From positions 1 to 12,104 of the forward strand of contig DAOVKY010000009.1 of NCBI GenBank assembly GCA_030631525.1: 12,104 bases of DNA, written 5' to 3'. The position numbers were made by a program, and so were the translations under genes. This stretch comes from a bacterium. GTDB taxonomy: Bacteria > JAHJDO01. Under the pieces are notes generated by a model. The model was not told where the DNA came from, made no database searches, and saw nothing but the letters and a program-made list of their open reading frames with translations. Numbering within the stretch: the stretch's first letter is position 1; each line of letters starts with the position of its first letter. Of the stretch, positions 1 to 6,353 are shown in pieces.

Positions 1-711
1 ACGATTGTTAATCGGACAGACATCGATTTGATTCTTGTTGGCGATTCACTCGCATCCATGGTTCTCGGACACAAGGATACTATGTCTGTAACAATGGACG
101 AAATGATACATCATACCAAGTCTGTATCAAGAGCTAATCCTGATTCGCTGCTTGTTGCTGATATGCCATTTATGTCGTATCAGGTGAGTCAAGAGAAGGC
201 TTTGGAAAATGCAGGCAGGTTTATAAAAGAAGCAGGTGCTGAGGCAGTTAAACTGGAGGGAGGAAAGCAGATAAAAGATACTGTATACAGGATTGTTCAA
301 GCGGGGATTCCTGTGTTGGGTCATATAGGACTGACCCCTCAATCAATTCATCAGATCGGTGGATACAGGGTTCAGGGGAAGACTCCTGAGAGAGCTAAGA
401 AGCTTGTTGAAGACGCTTTGCTGCTTGAGAAAACAGGTGTTTTTGCCATTGTTCTTGAATGTGTTCCGTATGCGCTCGCAAGGGATATAACAAAGAAACT
501 TCATATCCCGACTATTGGGATTGGAGCAGGGCCATACTGTGACGGACAGATATTGGTAATACATGATATGCTTGGCTTAAAAATAGGACATGTTCCAAAA
601 TTTGTTAAGCAGTATGCTAATTTGACAGAACAGATCACAAAAGCTATTGAGGACTATAAAAAAGATGTATATGCAGGAAAGTTCCCGGATAGAGAGCATA
701 GTTACGAATGA
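1..711 (+). CDS. panB: 3-methyl-2-oxobutanoate hydroxymethyltransferase (PanB), 5'-truncated by the window edge
   Basis: PanB is a cytoplasmic Mg-dependent enzyme of pantothenate/CoA synthesis. It adds a hydroxymethyl group from methylene-tetrahydrofolate to 2-ketoisovalerate, giving ketopantoate. The reading frame is open from base 1, so the true start and roughly the first 25-40 residues lie outside; the TTG at 28 is an internal leucine, not a start. In the 236 visible residues the Mg ligands and catalytic acid of the family are recognisable: Asp15 in VGDS, Asp54 in VADMPF, Glu86 in KLEGG and Glu153 in VLECVP. The family motifs GHIGLTPQ, GGYRVQGK and IGIGAG are also present, as is the CDGQILVIHDMLGL stretch. 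The stop overlaps the panC start (ATGA), indicating translational coupling. Nothing looks degraded. Identification is firm from family motifs. Confidence 0.96.
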   Translation, partial: TIVNRTDIDLILVGDSLASMVLGHKDTMSVTMDEMIHHTKSVSRANPDSLLVADMPFMSYQVSQEKALENAGRFIKEAGAEAVKLEGGKQIKDTVYRIVQAGIPVLGHIGLTPQSIHQIGGYRVQGKTPERAKKLVEDALLLEKTGVFAIVLECVPYALARDITKKLHIPTIGIGAGPYCDGQILVIHDMLGLKIGHVPKFVKQYANLTEQITKAIEDYKKDVYAGKFPDREHSYE

Positions 712-1550
712 AGATTGTTAAGACTGTTCAGGAAATGCGGCAATTATCCGAGAGAGTAAAAATCCATAATAAAAGCATTGGGCTTGTTCCGACAATGGGG
801 TGCCTTCACAATGGACATTTGAGTCTTGTCCATAAAGCAAGGAAGGATTGTGATATTGTAGTTATGAGTATATTCGTGAATCCAATGCAGTTTGCTCCTG
901 GGGAGGATTTAGAAAAATATCCGAGAGATTTTGATATGGACAGGAGACTAGCAAAAAGAGCAGGAGTGGATGTTATTTTTTATCCGGATACGAAGCATAT
1001 CTATGCTAAAGGTTTTTTTACCTTTGTTAGTGTTGAAAATATGGATAAAATCTGGGAAGGGAAAACAAGACCTGCTCATTTTAGAGGAGTATGCACTATT
1101 GTCGGGAAACTTTTCAACATTGTAGACCCTGATATTGCTTATTTTGGCCAAAAAGATGCTCAGCAAGTCGCAATTATTAAAAGGATGGTAGGAGATCTGT
1201 ATTTTAACATAAATATTGTCATTGCGCCCACTGTCAGAGAAAAAGATGGTCTGGCAATGAGTTCAAGGAACAAATATTTATCTTCTGAGGAAAGAAAGGC
1301 GGCTCAGGTATTATACAGATCTTTACATGAAGCAGAGAAAATGATAAAGAACGGGGAAAAGAAATCCGATAATGTGTTAGAACACATGAGAGATGTAATA
1401 AAGAAAGAAAAGCTGGCACACTTGGATTATGTTGGGATAGTCAATCATGAGGATTTTTCATCTGTCTCTGAGATTTCAAAAACCAGTTTAATCATAATCG
1501 CCTGTTACATAGGCAAGACAAGGCTTATAGACAATTTTGGGTTGATGTGA
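708..1550 (+). CDS. panC: Pantothenate synthetase (pantoate--beta-alanine ligase, PanC)
   Basis: PanC is a cytoplasmic ligase that condenses pantoate with beta-alanine through a pantoyl-adenylate, completing pantothenate. The 280-residue length is normal for the family. Visible motifs are LVPTMG followed by the HIGH-like nucleotide-binding signature HNGH at residues 34-37, FVNPMQF at 57-63 with YPRD at 71-74, FGQKDAQQ at 146-153, and the KMSKS-equivalent AMSSRN at 183-188. The ATG at 708 overlaps the panB TGA by 4 nt, so it is presumably translated by re-initiation, and the start matches the family N-terminus. panD, which supplies beta-alanine, is not seen in this window. There is no sign of truncation or frameshift. 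Confidence 0.97.
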   Translation: MKIVKTVQEMRQLSERVKIHNKSIGLVPTMGCLHNGHLSLVHKARKDCDIVVMSIFVNPMQFAPGEDLEKYPRDFDMDRRLAKRAGVDVIFYPDTKHIYAKGFFTFVSVENMDKIWEGKTRPAHFRGVCTIVGKLFNIVDPDIAYFGQKDAQQVAIIKRMVGDLYFNINIVIAPTVREKDGLAMSSRNKYLSSEERKAAQVLYRSLHEAEKMIKNGEKKSDNVLEHMRDVIKKEKLAHLDYVGIVNHEDFSSVSEISKTSLIIIACYIGKTRLIDNFGLM

Positions 1551-1580
1551 TAGCATAGCGAGAAATTTTTGGATAAAAAT

Positions 1581-1586
1581 AAGGAG
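1581..1586 (+). promoter_or_regulatory. Ribosome binding site of the aminotransferase gene
   Basis: A clean AAGGAG lies 7 nt before the ATG at 1594 and fixes that start. The 43-nt gap after panC shows no obvious promoter or hairpin, so read-through from panBC is likely. Confidence 0.8.
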
Positions 1587-1593
1587 CTGTAGG

Positions 1594-2448
1594 ATGCAAG
1601 TTTATATTGATGGAAAGTTCTTTCCACAGTCAAAGGCAAATATTTCTGTATATGATCACGGATTTTTGTACGGAGACGGAGTTTTTGAGGGAATCAGGAT
1701 CTATAATGACAATATCTTCATGCTGGATGAACATATAAACAGGCTTTATGATTCTGCAAAAGCAATTGGATTGAAAGTACCATTATCAAAGGCCGAAATC
1801 AAAGACGCTGTTAAGCAGGCTCATAAAGTTAATGGATTGAAGAGTGGATATGTAAGATTGATAGTAACAAGAGGCGTAGGAAATTTGGGTATCGATCCCA
1901 AAAAGTGCCCTAAACCATCAATTGTTATTATTGTTAACAAAATAGCTCTTTATCCAGTAGCGCTTTATAAGAAGGGAATGGAAATCATAACTGCGTCTAC
2001 GCAAAGAACACCTGTCAGCGCTTTAAATCCTCAGATAAAATCCATGAATTATCTGAATAATATTCTTGCCAAGATTGAAGCAGTAAATGCCGGCGCTAAC
2101 GAAGCCCTAATGCTGGATTCCTCCGGCAATGTTGTTGAATGCAGCGGGGATAATATATTCATATATAGAAATGATACTCTTATCACTCCGACTACATCCA
2201 TTGGCGCATTGGACGGGATTACAAGAGGAATAGTTATGAAGCTTGCTGAGCAGGAAGGTTTGAGCGTTAAAGAACTTATTTTCTCAAAATATGAAGTGTA
2301 CACTTCTGATGAATGCTTTCTTACAGGAACAGCAGCAGAGCTTATTCCTGTAGTAAAAGTTGATGGAAGAGAGATAGGAAACGGAAAGCCCGGAAAAATC
2401 ACAGGGCTTCTAATAAACAAGTTCAGGAAATTTATAGAATTACTGTAA
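1594..2448 (+). CDS. ilvE: Class IV PLP-dependent aminotransferase, probably branched-chain amino acid aminotransferase
   Basis: This fold-type IV PLP enzyme most likely transfers the amino group between glutamate and the branched-chain 2-keto acids. The 284 residues cover a full-length family member. It begins with the typical YIDGKFFP strand and DHGFLYGDGVFEG (residues 21-33). Arg50 in HINRLYDSAK matches the PLP-phosphate-binding arginine. Lys149 in IKSMNYL is the expected Schiff-base lysine, Glu183 in VVECSGDN matches the cofactor N1 contact, and TGTAAELIPV (244-253) is the conserved C-terminal loop. Placement right after panBC makes sense because 2-ketoisovalerate, the valine keto acid, is the PanB substrate. 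D-amino-acid aminotransferase and aminodeoxychorismate lyase share this fold, so the exact substrate is inferred from overall similarity and context rather than proved. Confidence 0.88.
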   Translation: MQVYIDGKFFPQSKANISVYDHGFLYGDGVFEGIRIYNDNIFMLDEHINRLYDSAKAIGLKVPLSKAEIKDAVKQAHKVNGLKSGYVRLIVTRGVGNLGIDPKKCPKPSIVIIVNKIALYPVALYKKGMEIITASTQRTPVSALNPQIKSMNYLNNILAKIEAVNAGANEALMLDSSGNVVECSGDNIFIYRNDTLITPTTSIGALDGITRGIVMKLAEQEGLSVKELIFSKYEVYTSDECFLTGTAAELIPVVKVDGREIGNGKPGKITGLLINKFRKFIELL

Positions 2449-2471
2449 AAACAATAAGGGATGATACAATA

Positions 2472-2957
2472 GTGATAAATTTACTTAAGAAAAAAACAAA
2501 ATTATATCTTGATACCAGTATCATTAATTATATTTTTGCTGAACAATTGCCTGAAAAAATGAGACTTACAAAGAGGTTGTTTAGATATGCAGACGAAGCT
2601 AAATATGAACTTTTTGTTTCCGATGTTGTTTTAAGAGAACTTAGAGCAGCAGACGAGCCAAAACGAACTAAATTATTGTCGAAAGTAGAAGGTATCAAAG
2701 AATTATTGAATAGTTCAGAAAGTGAAGAATTGGCCAATGAGTATGTGCATAGTAAAGTAATATCAAGGAATTTTATTGATGATGCCCGTCATGTTGCTAT
2801 TGCGGTCTGCAATAATCTGGATGCGATTGTTAGCTGGAATTATAAGCACTTGGTAAATATAAATAAAACCAAACAGATAAATATTATCAATGAGATGATG
2901 GGCTATAAACATATTGAGATTATTAGCCCAGAGGAGGTTGGAGATGAGGATGTCTAA
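2472..2957 (+). CDS. PIN-domain ribonuclease, VapC-like (probable toxin)
   Basis: PIN domains are small metal-dependent RNases, and most stand-alone ones act as toxins of type II toxin-antitoxin systems. The 161 residues form one PIN domain. The first acidic residue is Asp14 in LYLDTSIIN, the second Glu56 in LRELRAA, and the third Asp104 in DDARHVAIA. The last motif reads DAIVSWNYKHLV (117-128), so the usual fourth aspartate is Asn123; as I recall, SWN-x-KH is a recurrent variant of a PIN subfamily rather than decay. The start is GTG at 2472: the upstream ATG at 2461 is out of frame and ends after three codons. AAGGG at 2456-2460 gives an 11-nt spacing, rather long, so translation may be weak. 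The 3' end overlaps the next small gene by 14 nt. Toxin activity is an inference. Confidence 0.85.
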   Translation: MINLLKKKTKLYLDTSIINYIFAEQLPEKMRLTKRLFRYADEAKYELFVSDVVLRELRAADEPKRTKLLSKVEGIKELLNSSESEELANEYVHSKVISRNFIDDARHVAIAVCNNLDAIVSWNYKHLVNINKTKQINIINEMMGYKHIEIISPEEVGDEDV

Positions 2958-3144
2958 AGAAAGAGTTGAGTCGCCATTGGAAGAAGTTAGAAGATGGAAA
3001 AAAGATGTGTCGTTAGAGACTAAAGATATGTCTACAGAAGAAGTGATTAAGTATTTTCGGGAAGATGCTGATGTGTTTTGGAAAGAGCATGGATATAAAT
3101 GCGTAACAGTTGGAAAAGGAGTTTGCAGATATATAAAAGACTAA
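2944..3144 (+). CDS. Small charged protein, probable antitoxin partner of the PIN protein
   Basis: This 66-residue hypothetical protein starts inside the last codons of the PIN gene. Two ATGs are possible, 2944 and 2950. GAGGAGG at 2931-2937 lies 6 nt before the first, and a second GGAG (2940-2943) lies 6 nt before the second, so the start is uncertain by two codons. The sequence is rich in Glu, Lys, Arg and Asp with predicted helices: a WKKDVS stretch, MSTEEVIKYFRE (residues 29-40), then FWKEHGYK (45-52). I recall similar short proteins with a T/S-x-EE-x-I-x-YF motif beside PIN genes of this type in uncultivated bacteria, but no classical DNA-binding fold (AbrB, RHH, Phd) is evident. The overlap and size argue for the antitoxin of the pair. 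The order is toxin first, the reverse of most vapBC operons. Confidence 0.7.
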   Translation: MRMSKERVESPLEEVRRWKKDVSLETKDMSTEEVIKYFREDADVFWKEHGYKCVTVGKGVCRYIKD

Positions 3145-3164
3145 AATAAATCAAAAAACTTCTC

Positions 3165-3170
3165 AAGGAG
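3165..3170 (+). promoter_or_regulatory. Ribosome binding site of the 722-residue exported protein gene
   Basis: AAGGAG lies 10 nt before the ATG at 3181, within a 36-nt A-rich gap. No hairpin terminator is visible between the preceding small gene and this one. Confidence 0.65.
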
Positions 3171-3180
3171 ATAAAATAAC

Positions 3181-5349
3181 ATGAAAAAACTCTCAATATT
3201 CTTGCTCATATTTTTAATGATCTTAACCAGCGTAACTCCAGCATATAGCCGACCAGGAAGAGCAAGAACAGCAACAATTCAGGGCAGGGTAACAAATTCA
3301 GCAACAAATCAAGCCATATCCAGAGTAGCAGTCCGAGCAGGTCGTTACAGAGTCAGTGCAAATGCAAGCGGGAAGTATGTAATAAAGAATGTAAAAGTAT
3401 GGTTCTGGGGAAGAGTATATAGAGTAAGAGCATCTGCAAAAGGCTATTACACAAGGTCCAGATGGATATATGTAAGAAGAGGAAGAACACGCACATTAAA
3501 TTTCAGATTAAGACCTCGCATAACAACAGCGACAATCAAAGGGAAAATAACAGACAGAAAAACAAACAAGCCAATATCAGATGTTCAGATACAGGCAAGA
3601 GACTGGAGAAACAGACACAGATATGAGGTATCAACGGATAGTCATGGCAATTATGTTATAGAAAATGTTTATGCAGGTTTTTGGAGAAATATATACAGGG
3701 TGACAGCGAAAAAGAAGGGATATAGGACTCAGCGTAGATGGGTATATGTAAGAGGAGGTAGAACATACACCCTGAATTTCAGGTTAATTCCAATAAAACC
3801 GCCATTAGCAGTAGAAATAATCTCACCAAAGGATAATTCATGCATTAAGGGATCAAATTTAGACATATTAGTTAAATGGCAAGGAAGAGCAGGAATAGTA
3901 GATTTATATCTAGATAATAATTTAGCTGAAAGTTACAGAGTATGGCGCTGGTGGCACAGGTCAGGAAATCATACGTTCAAAATAGACATTTCAGTTCAAC
4001 AAGACGGAGAACATAAGCTCAAAGCAATAGCATATAGGTCGCACAGAAGGCGAGGATATAAAGCAGAATCTAAAGAGATAATATTTATCTTAGATAACAC
4101 TCTTCCTGTGATTTCGGACATCTCACCGGCAAATGACGCTTTAATTAACAACAATCAACCGGAAATCTCAGCAATATTGTCGGATGCAACAAGCGGCATT
4201 GATAAAGACACAATCGTACTAAAGCTTGATGATGCAGAAGTGACTACAACTTATGATGAGACAACAGGAAAGGTAAGCTACACACCAGAAACAGCGCTTG
4301 AGGACGGAACACATACAATTTCTATTGAAGTAAAAGATAGGGCTGGGAATGAGACGAGTGGGAGCTCAACTTTTAGAGTAGAAACAGATACAACCCCTCC
4401 AAGCATAACTGATTTATCTCCCAAAGACGCTTCCACAATCTACTACACAACTCCAACAATCTCAGCAAAATACTCGGATGATAAATCAGGTATAGATAAA
4501 ACTACAGTAAAGATGTTGGTAAACGCAGTAGATGTAACAACAAGTAGTGTAATTACAGATGAAGGCGTTTCATACACTCCTGAGATAGAACTTACAGAAG
4601 GCGGAGTGACAGTAAATATAGAAGTAAAAGATAATGCAGAAAATCTGGCAACGAAGGAGTTTAGCTTTGAGATAAAGATATTGACAGCGGAGGATTTTTT
4701 GAACGCGGTAAAGAATAATCACGATTCAATTACCAGTATGAAAGTAGACTATACTGTTGAATCATTGCTAAATTCAGAGCCTGTTCTTGAGACACAGTAT
4801 GTAAGGTGTTTTTACAAAGACCCTTCAAAAACAAAGTTATATACTTATGAAGATTCAGATATGACAGACAAGCTGAGTATATTAATAATGGATGATACTA
4901 ATATATATGATGTAGATCCAAACACAGGAGATATAGACGAAGTAAACACTTTTGAAGCAGAGGGACTTGGAATTGAATTTGAAGCATACAGCGACACAGA
5001 GTTATTCTTTGAATCTCATGACGTAACCTGTGAAACAATAGACGGAATGAATGGCATAGGCGAAATAACAGCAGTTCCTGAGAATGCTAATGATACCTAT
5101 TCCAAAATAAAGTTAAAAATAGATTATCCCAAAGAGATTATCGTAGGGATGTCTTTTTATGACAATGATGATGAATACATAAGCGGATTTGAAGTAGTTG
5201 AAGCTATAGAGACTGATGGTATCTGGGTTCCCAAAAAGGTAGTTGAAACACCTGCGTTAGAAGGGATGCAGGTCATTCAAATATACAGCAACATTGAAAT
5301 AAACATTGATATTCCTGACGACGCATTTGACCCGGAGAACCAGTTATGA
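3181..5349 (+). CDS. Exported multidomain protein: two CarboxypepD-reg-like repeats, Ig-like domains and a LolA-like C-terminal domain
   Basis: The 722-residue product opens with a Sec signal peptide (MKKL, a hydrophobic core, likely cleavage after AYS at residue 23; no lipobox cysteine). Two tandem carboxypeptidase-regulatory-like repeats follow (about 30-112 and 116-203), each running ATI-G-(R/K)-(V/I)-T to LNFRL. Next come about three Ig-like beta-sandwich units (208-306, 308-402, 407-500); the last two share S-x-SP, SGIDK, VSYTPE and VKD motifs. The final ~220 residues resemble the LolA-like/outer-membrane lipoprotein-sorting fold: an LTAEDFLNAVKNN start, repeated beta-strands, the closing INIDIPDDAFDP. 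By hand count residues 24-204 hold about 33 Arg and 11 Lys against 6 acidic residues, while 501-722 hold about 50 acidic against 13 basic. Its stop overlaps the next start (ATGA). Function is unknown; a periplasmic or surface role in binding envelope or extracellular polymers is inferred from the domains only. Confidence 0.85.
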   Translation: MKKLSIFLLIFLMILTSVTPAYSRPGRARTATIQGRVTNSATNQAISRVAVRAGRYRVSANASGKYVIKNVKVWFWGRVYRVRASAKGYYTRSRWIYVRRGRTRTLNFRLRPRITTATIKGKITDRKTNKPISDVQIQARDWRNRHRYEVSTDSHGNYVIENVYAGFWRNIYRVTAKKKGYRTQRRWVYVRGGRTYTLNFRLIPIKPPLAVEIISPKDNSCIKGSNLDILVKWQGRAGIVDLYLDNNLAESYRVWRWWHRSGNHTFKIDISVQQDGEHKLKAIAYRSHRRRGYKAESKEIIFILDNTLPVISDISPANDALINNNQPEISAILSDATSGIDKDTIVLKLDDAEVTTTYDETTGKVSYTPETALEDGTHTISIEVKDRAGNETSGSSTFRVETDTTPPSITDLSPKDASTIYYTTPTISAKYSDDKSGIDKTTVKMLVNAVDVTTSSVITDEGVSYTPEIELTEGGVTVNIEVKDNAENLATKEFSFEIKILTAEDFLNAVKNNHDSITSMKVDYTVESLLNSEPVLETQYVRCFYKDPSKTKLYTYEDSDMTDKLSILIMDDTNIYDVDPNTGDIDEVNTFEAEGLGIEFEAYSDTELFFESHDVTCETIDGMNGIGEITAVPENANDTYSKIKLKIDYPKEIIVGMSFYDNDDEYISGFEVVEAIETDGIWVPKKVVETPALEGMQVIQIYSNIEINIDIPDDAFDPENQL
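3268..3516 (+). repeat. Coding repeat 1 (CarboxypepD-reg-like unit)
   Basis: This is the first of two tandem protein-level repeats, residues 30-112 of the exported protein. Shared landmarks with the second unit are the GKYVIKNV strand, a W-rich turn before (I/V)YRV, a KGY turn, W-(I/V)-YVR and LNFRL. Confidence 0.75.
3526..3789 (+). repeat. Coding repeat 2 (CarboxypepD-reg-like unit)
   Basis: This is the second unit, residues 116-203, aligned with the first through GNYVIENV, FWRNIYRV, KKGYRTQRRW, VYVR and LNFRL. It points to internal duplication followed by divergence. Confidence 0.75.
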
Positions 5350-6338
5350 AGAAACTCAGTTTATTACTATTTATACTCACAATATGTTTAAGTATAACAG
5401 TTCCCTCTTATGCAAAAAGACTAAAAGGATGTGATTATGTAAGTTACCATAGTCCTTGCTGGATGCCTGATTCAAAACATATTGTATACATAAAACATAT
5501 AAGTCATCATAAATATCGCTATGGTTGGTTGGCTGCGGTGAGCAAGAGCGGAGATTTATGGGTGGGAAACGATTATTATATCTGCAAGATGAATGTAGAG
5601 ACAAAAAAAGAAGAGGTAATCAAGAAATATTTTTCAAAAGTAGACGAGATAAAAAATAAGCATGAATATTTTGTAGAGGAGAATGGAAAAGTGAAGAGCT
5701 TTCCATACAAAATGGAATCTTTTAAGATAGATTGTTCTAAAGATGGAAAATGGATATGTTTTAATTCAGAGACGTTACACATTTTGAGTACAGATGGAAA
5801 GATATTGGAAAAACTTTCCGTATCTGGTGGAAGTCCAAAATTCTCTCCAGACGGCAAGAGAATACTTTATCAGATATATAGAAGAATAGTTATTCCTGAA
5901 AATCCGATTCAAAGTAGAGTCCAGAAGATAAGCGATTTAAGACTGATAGATATAAATGGAACAAATGATCATTTACTGGTAGAAAATGCTGGTCATGGCA
6001 TCTGGCATCCGGGTGGGGAGAAAATAGGGTTTTACATAGAAAATACTGATGGTTTTTTCCGGACAATAAATATAGATGGAACGGATAAAAAAGCAGAGTT
6101 CAAGTCAAATTGTTATCCATGTGATTGGTCGCCGGATGGTAGGTATATAAACACTGTTGGAAGATTTCTCGATATGCAAGGAAAGAGAATGGAGACAGGT
6201 TTTAAAAAGATTCCCTCATATGGGAGATTTTCTCCAGATGGTTTGAAAATGGTTGGAGAAAGCTTAGGTATAATTTTCTCTAAGGTTGGGGATGGAGAAA
6301 AGACAGTGTTACTTAAAGACTATTCAAAGGAATATTAG
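5346..6338 (+). CDS. Exported TolB/PD40-type beta-propeller protein
   Basis: The 330 residues begin with a signal peptide (MKKLSLLLFILTICLSITVPSYA, likely cleaved after residue 23). The mature part is made of WD40-like PD40 repeats. Six copies of the W/F-SPDG-x-x-(I/V)-x-(F/Y)-type strand-turn are readable at about residues 37-47, 129-138, 164-175, 218-229, 258-268 and 292-301, for example KFSPDGKRILY and DWSPDGRYINT. Such propellers occur in TolB and many periplasmic scaffold or sensor proteins and usually bind protein partners; there is no catalytic motif. The start overlaps the stop of the preceding exported protein by 4 nt, so the two are translationally coupled and probably act in the same compartment. 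The signal peptide closely resembles that of the upstream gene (both start MKKLS). A tol-pal neighbourhood is absent, so calling it TolB itself is not justified. Confidence 0.85.
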   Translation: MKKLSLLLFILTICLSITVPSYAKRLKGCDYVSYHSPCWMPDSKHIVYIKHISHHKYRYGWLAAVSKSGDLWVGNDYYICKMNVETKKEEVIKKYFSKVDEIKNKHEYFVEENGKVKSFPYKMESFKIDCSKDGKWICFNSETLHILSTDGKILEKLSVSGGSPKFSPDGKRILYQIYRRIVIPENPIQSRVQKISDLRLIDINGTNDHLLVENAGHGIWHPGGEKIGFYIENTDGFFRTINIDGTDKKAEFKSNCYPCDWSPDGRYINTVGRFLDMQGKRMETGFKKIPSYGRFSPDGLKMVGESLGIIFSKVGDGEKTVLLKDYSKEY

Positions 6339-6339
6339 C

Positions 6340-6346
6340 AAGGGAG
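6340..6346 (+). promoter_or_regulatory. Ribosome binding site of the lipase-propeller gene
   Basis: AAGGGAG lies 7 nt before the ATG at 6354, in a 15-nt gap after the propeller gene. It supports this start and co-transcription with the upstream genes. Confidence 0.7.
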
Positions 6347-6353
6347 ATGACGT

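Noticed and set aside
28..711. TTG at 28 as the start of panB
   Set aside because: The frame is open to base 1 and the residues before it (ending DIDLILVGDS) match the PanB family, so the TTG is an internal codon of a truncated gene.
2049..2420. 123-codon minus-strand open frame inside the aminotransferase gene
   Set aside because: It is fully antisense to conserved class IV aminotransferase motifs and has no recognisable features.
2914..2943. TTG at 2914 as the start of the small antitoxin-like gene
   Set aside because: It lacks a ribosome binding site, while ATG 2944/2950 follow GAGGAGG and GGAG at good spacing. The extra ten residues (Arg/Leu-rich) come from PIN coding sequence in another frame.
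5346..6338. Calling the 330-residue propeller TolB
   Set aside because: PD40 repeats are present but the TolB N-terminal domain and tol-pal neighbours are not seen, so only the fold-level name is supported.
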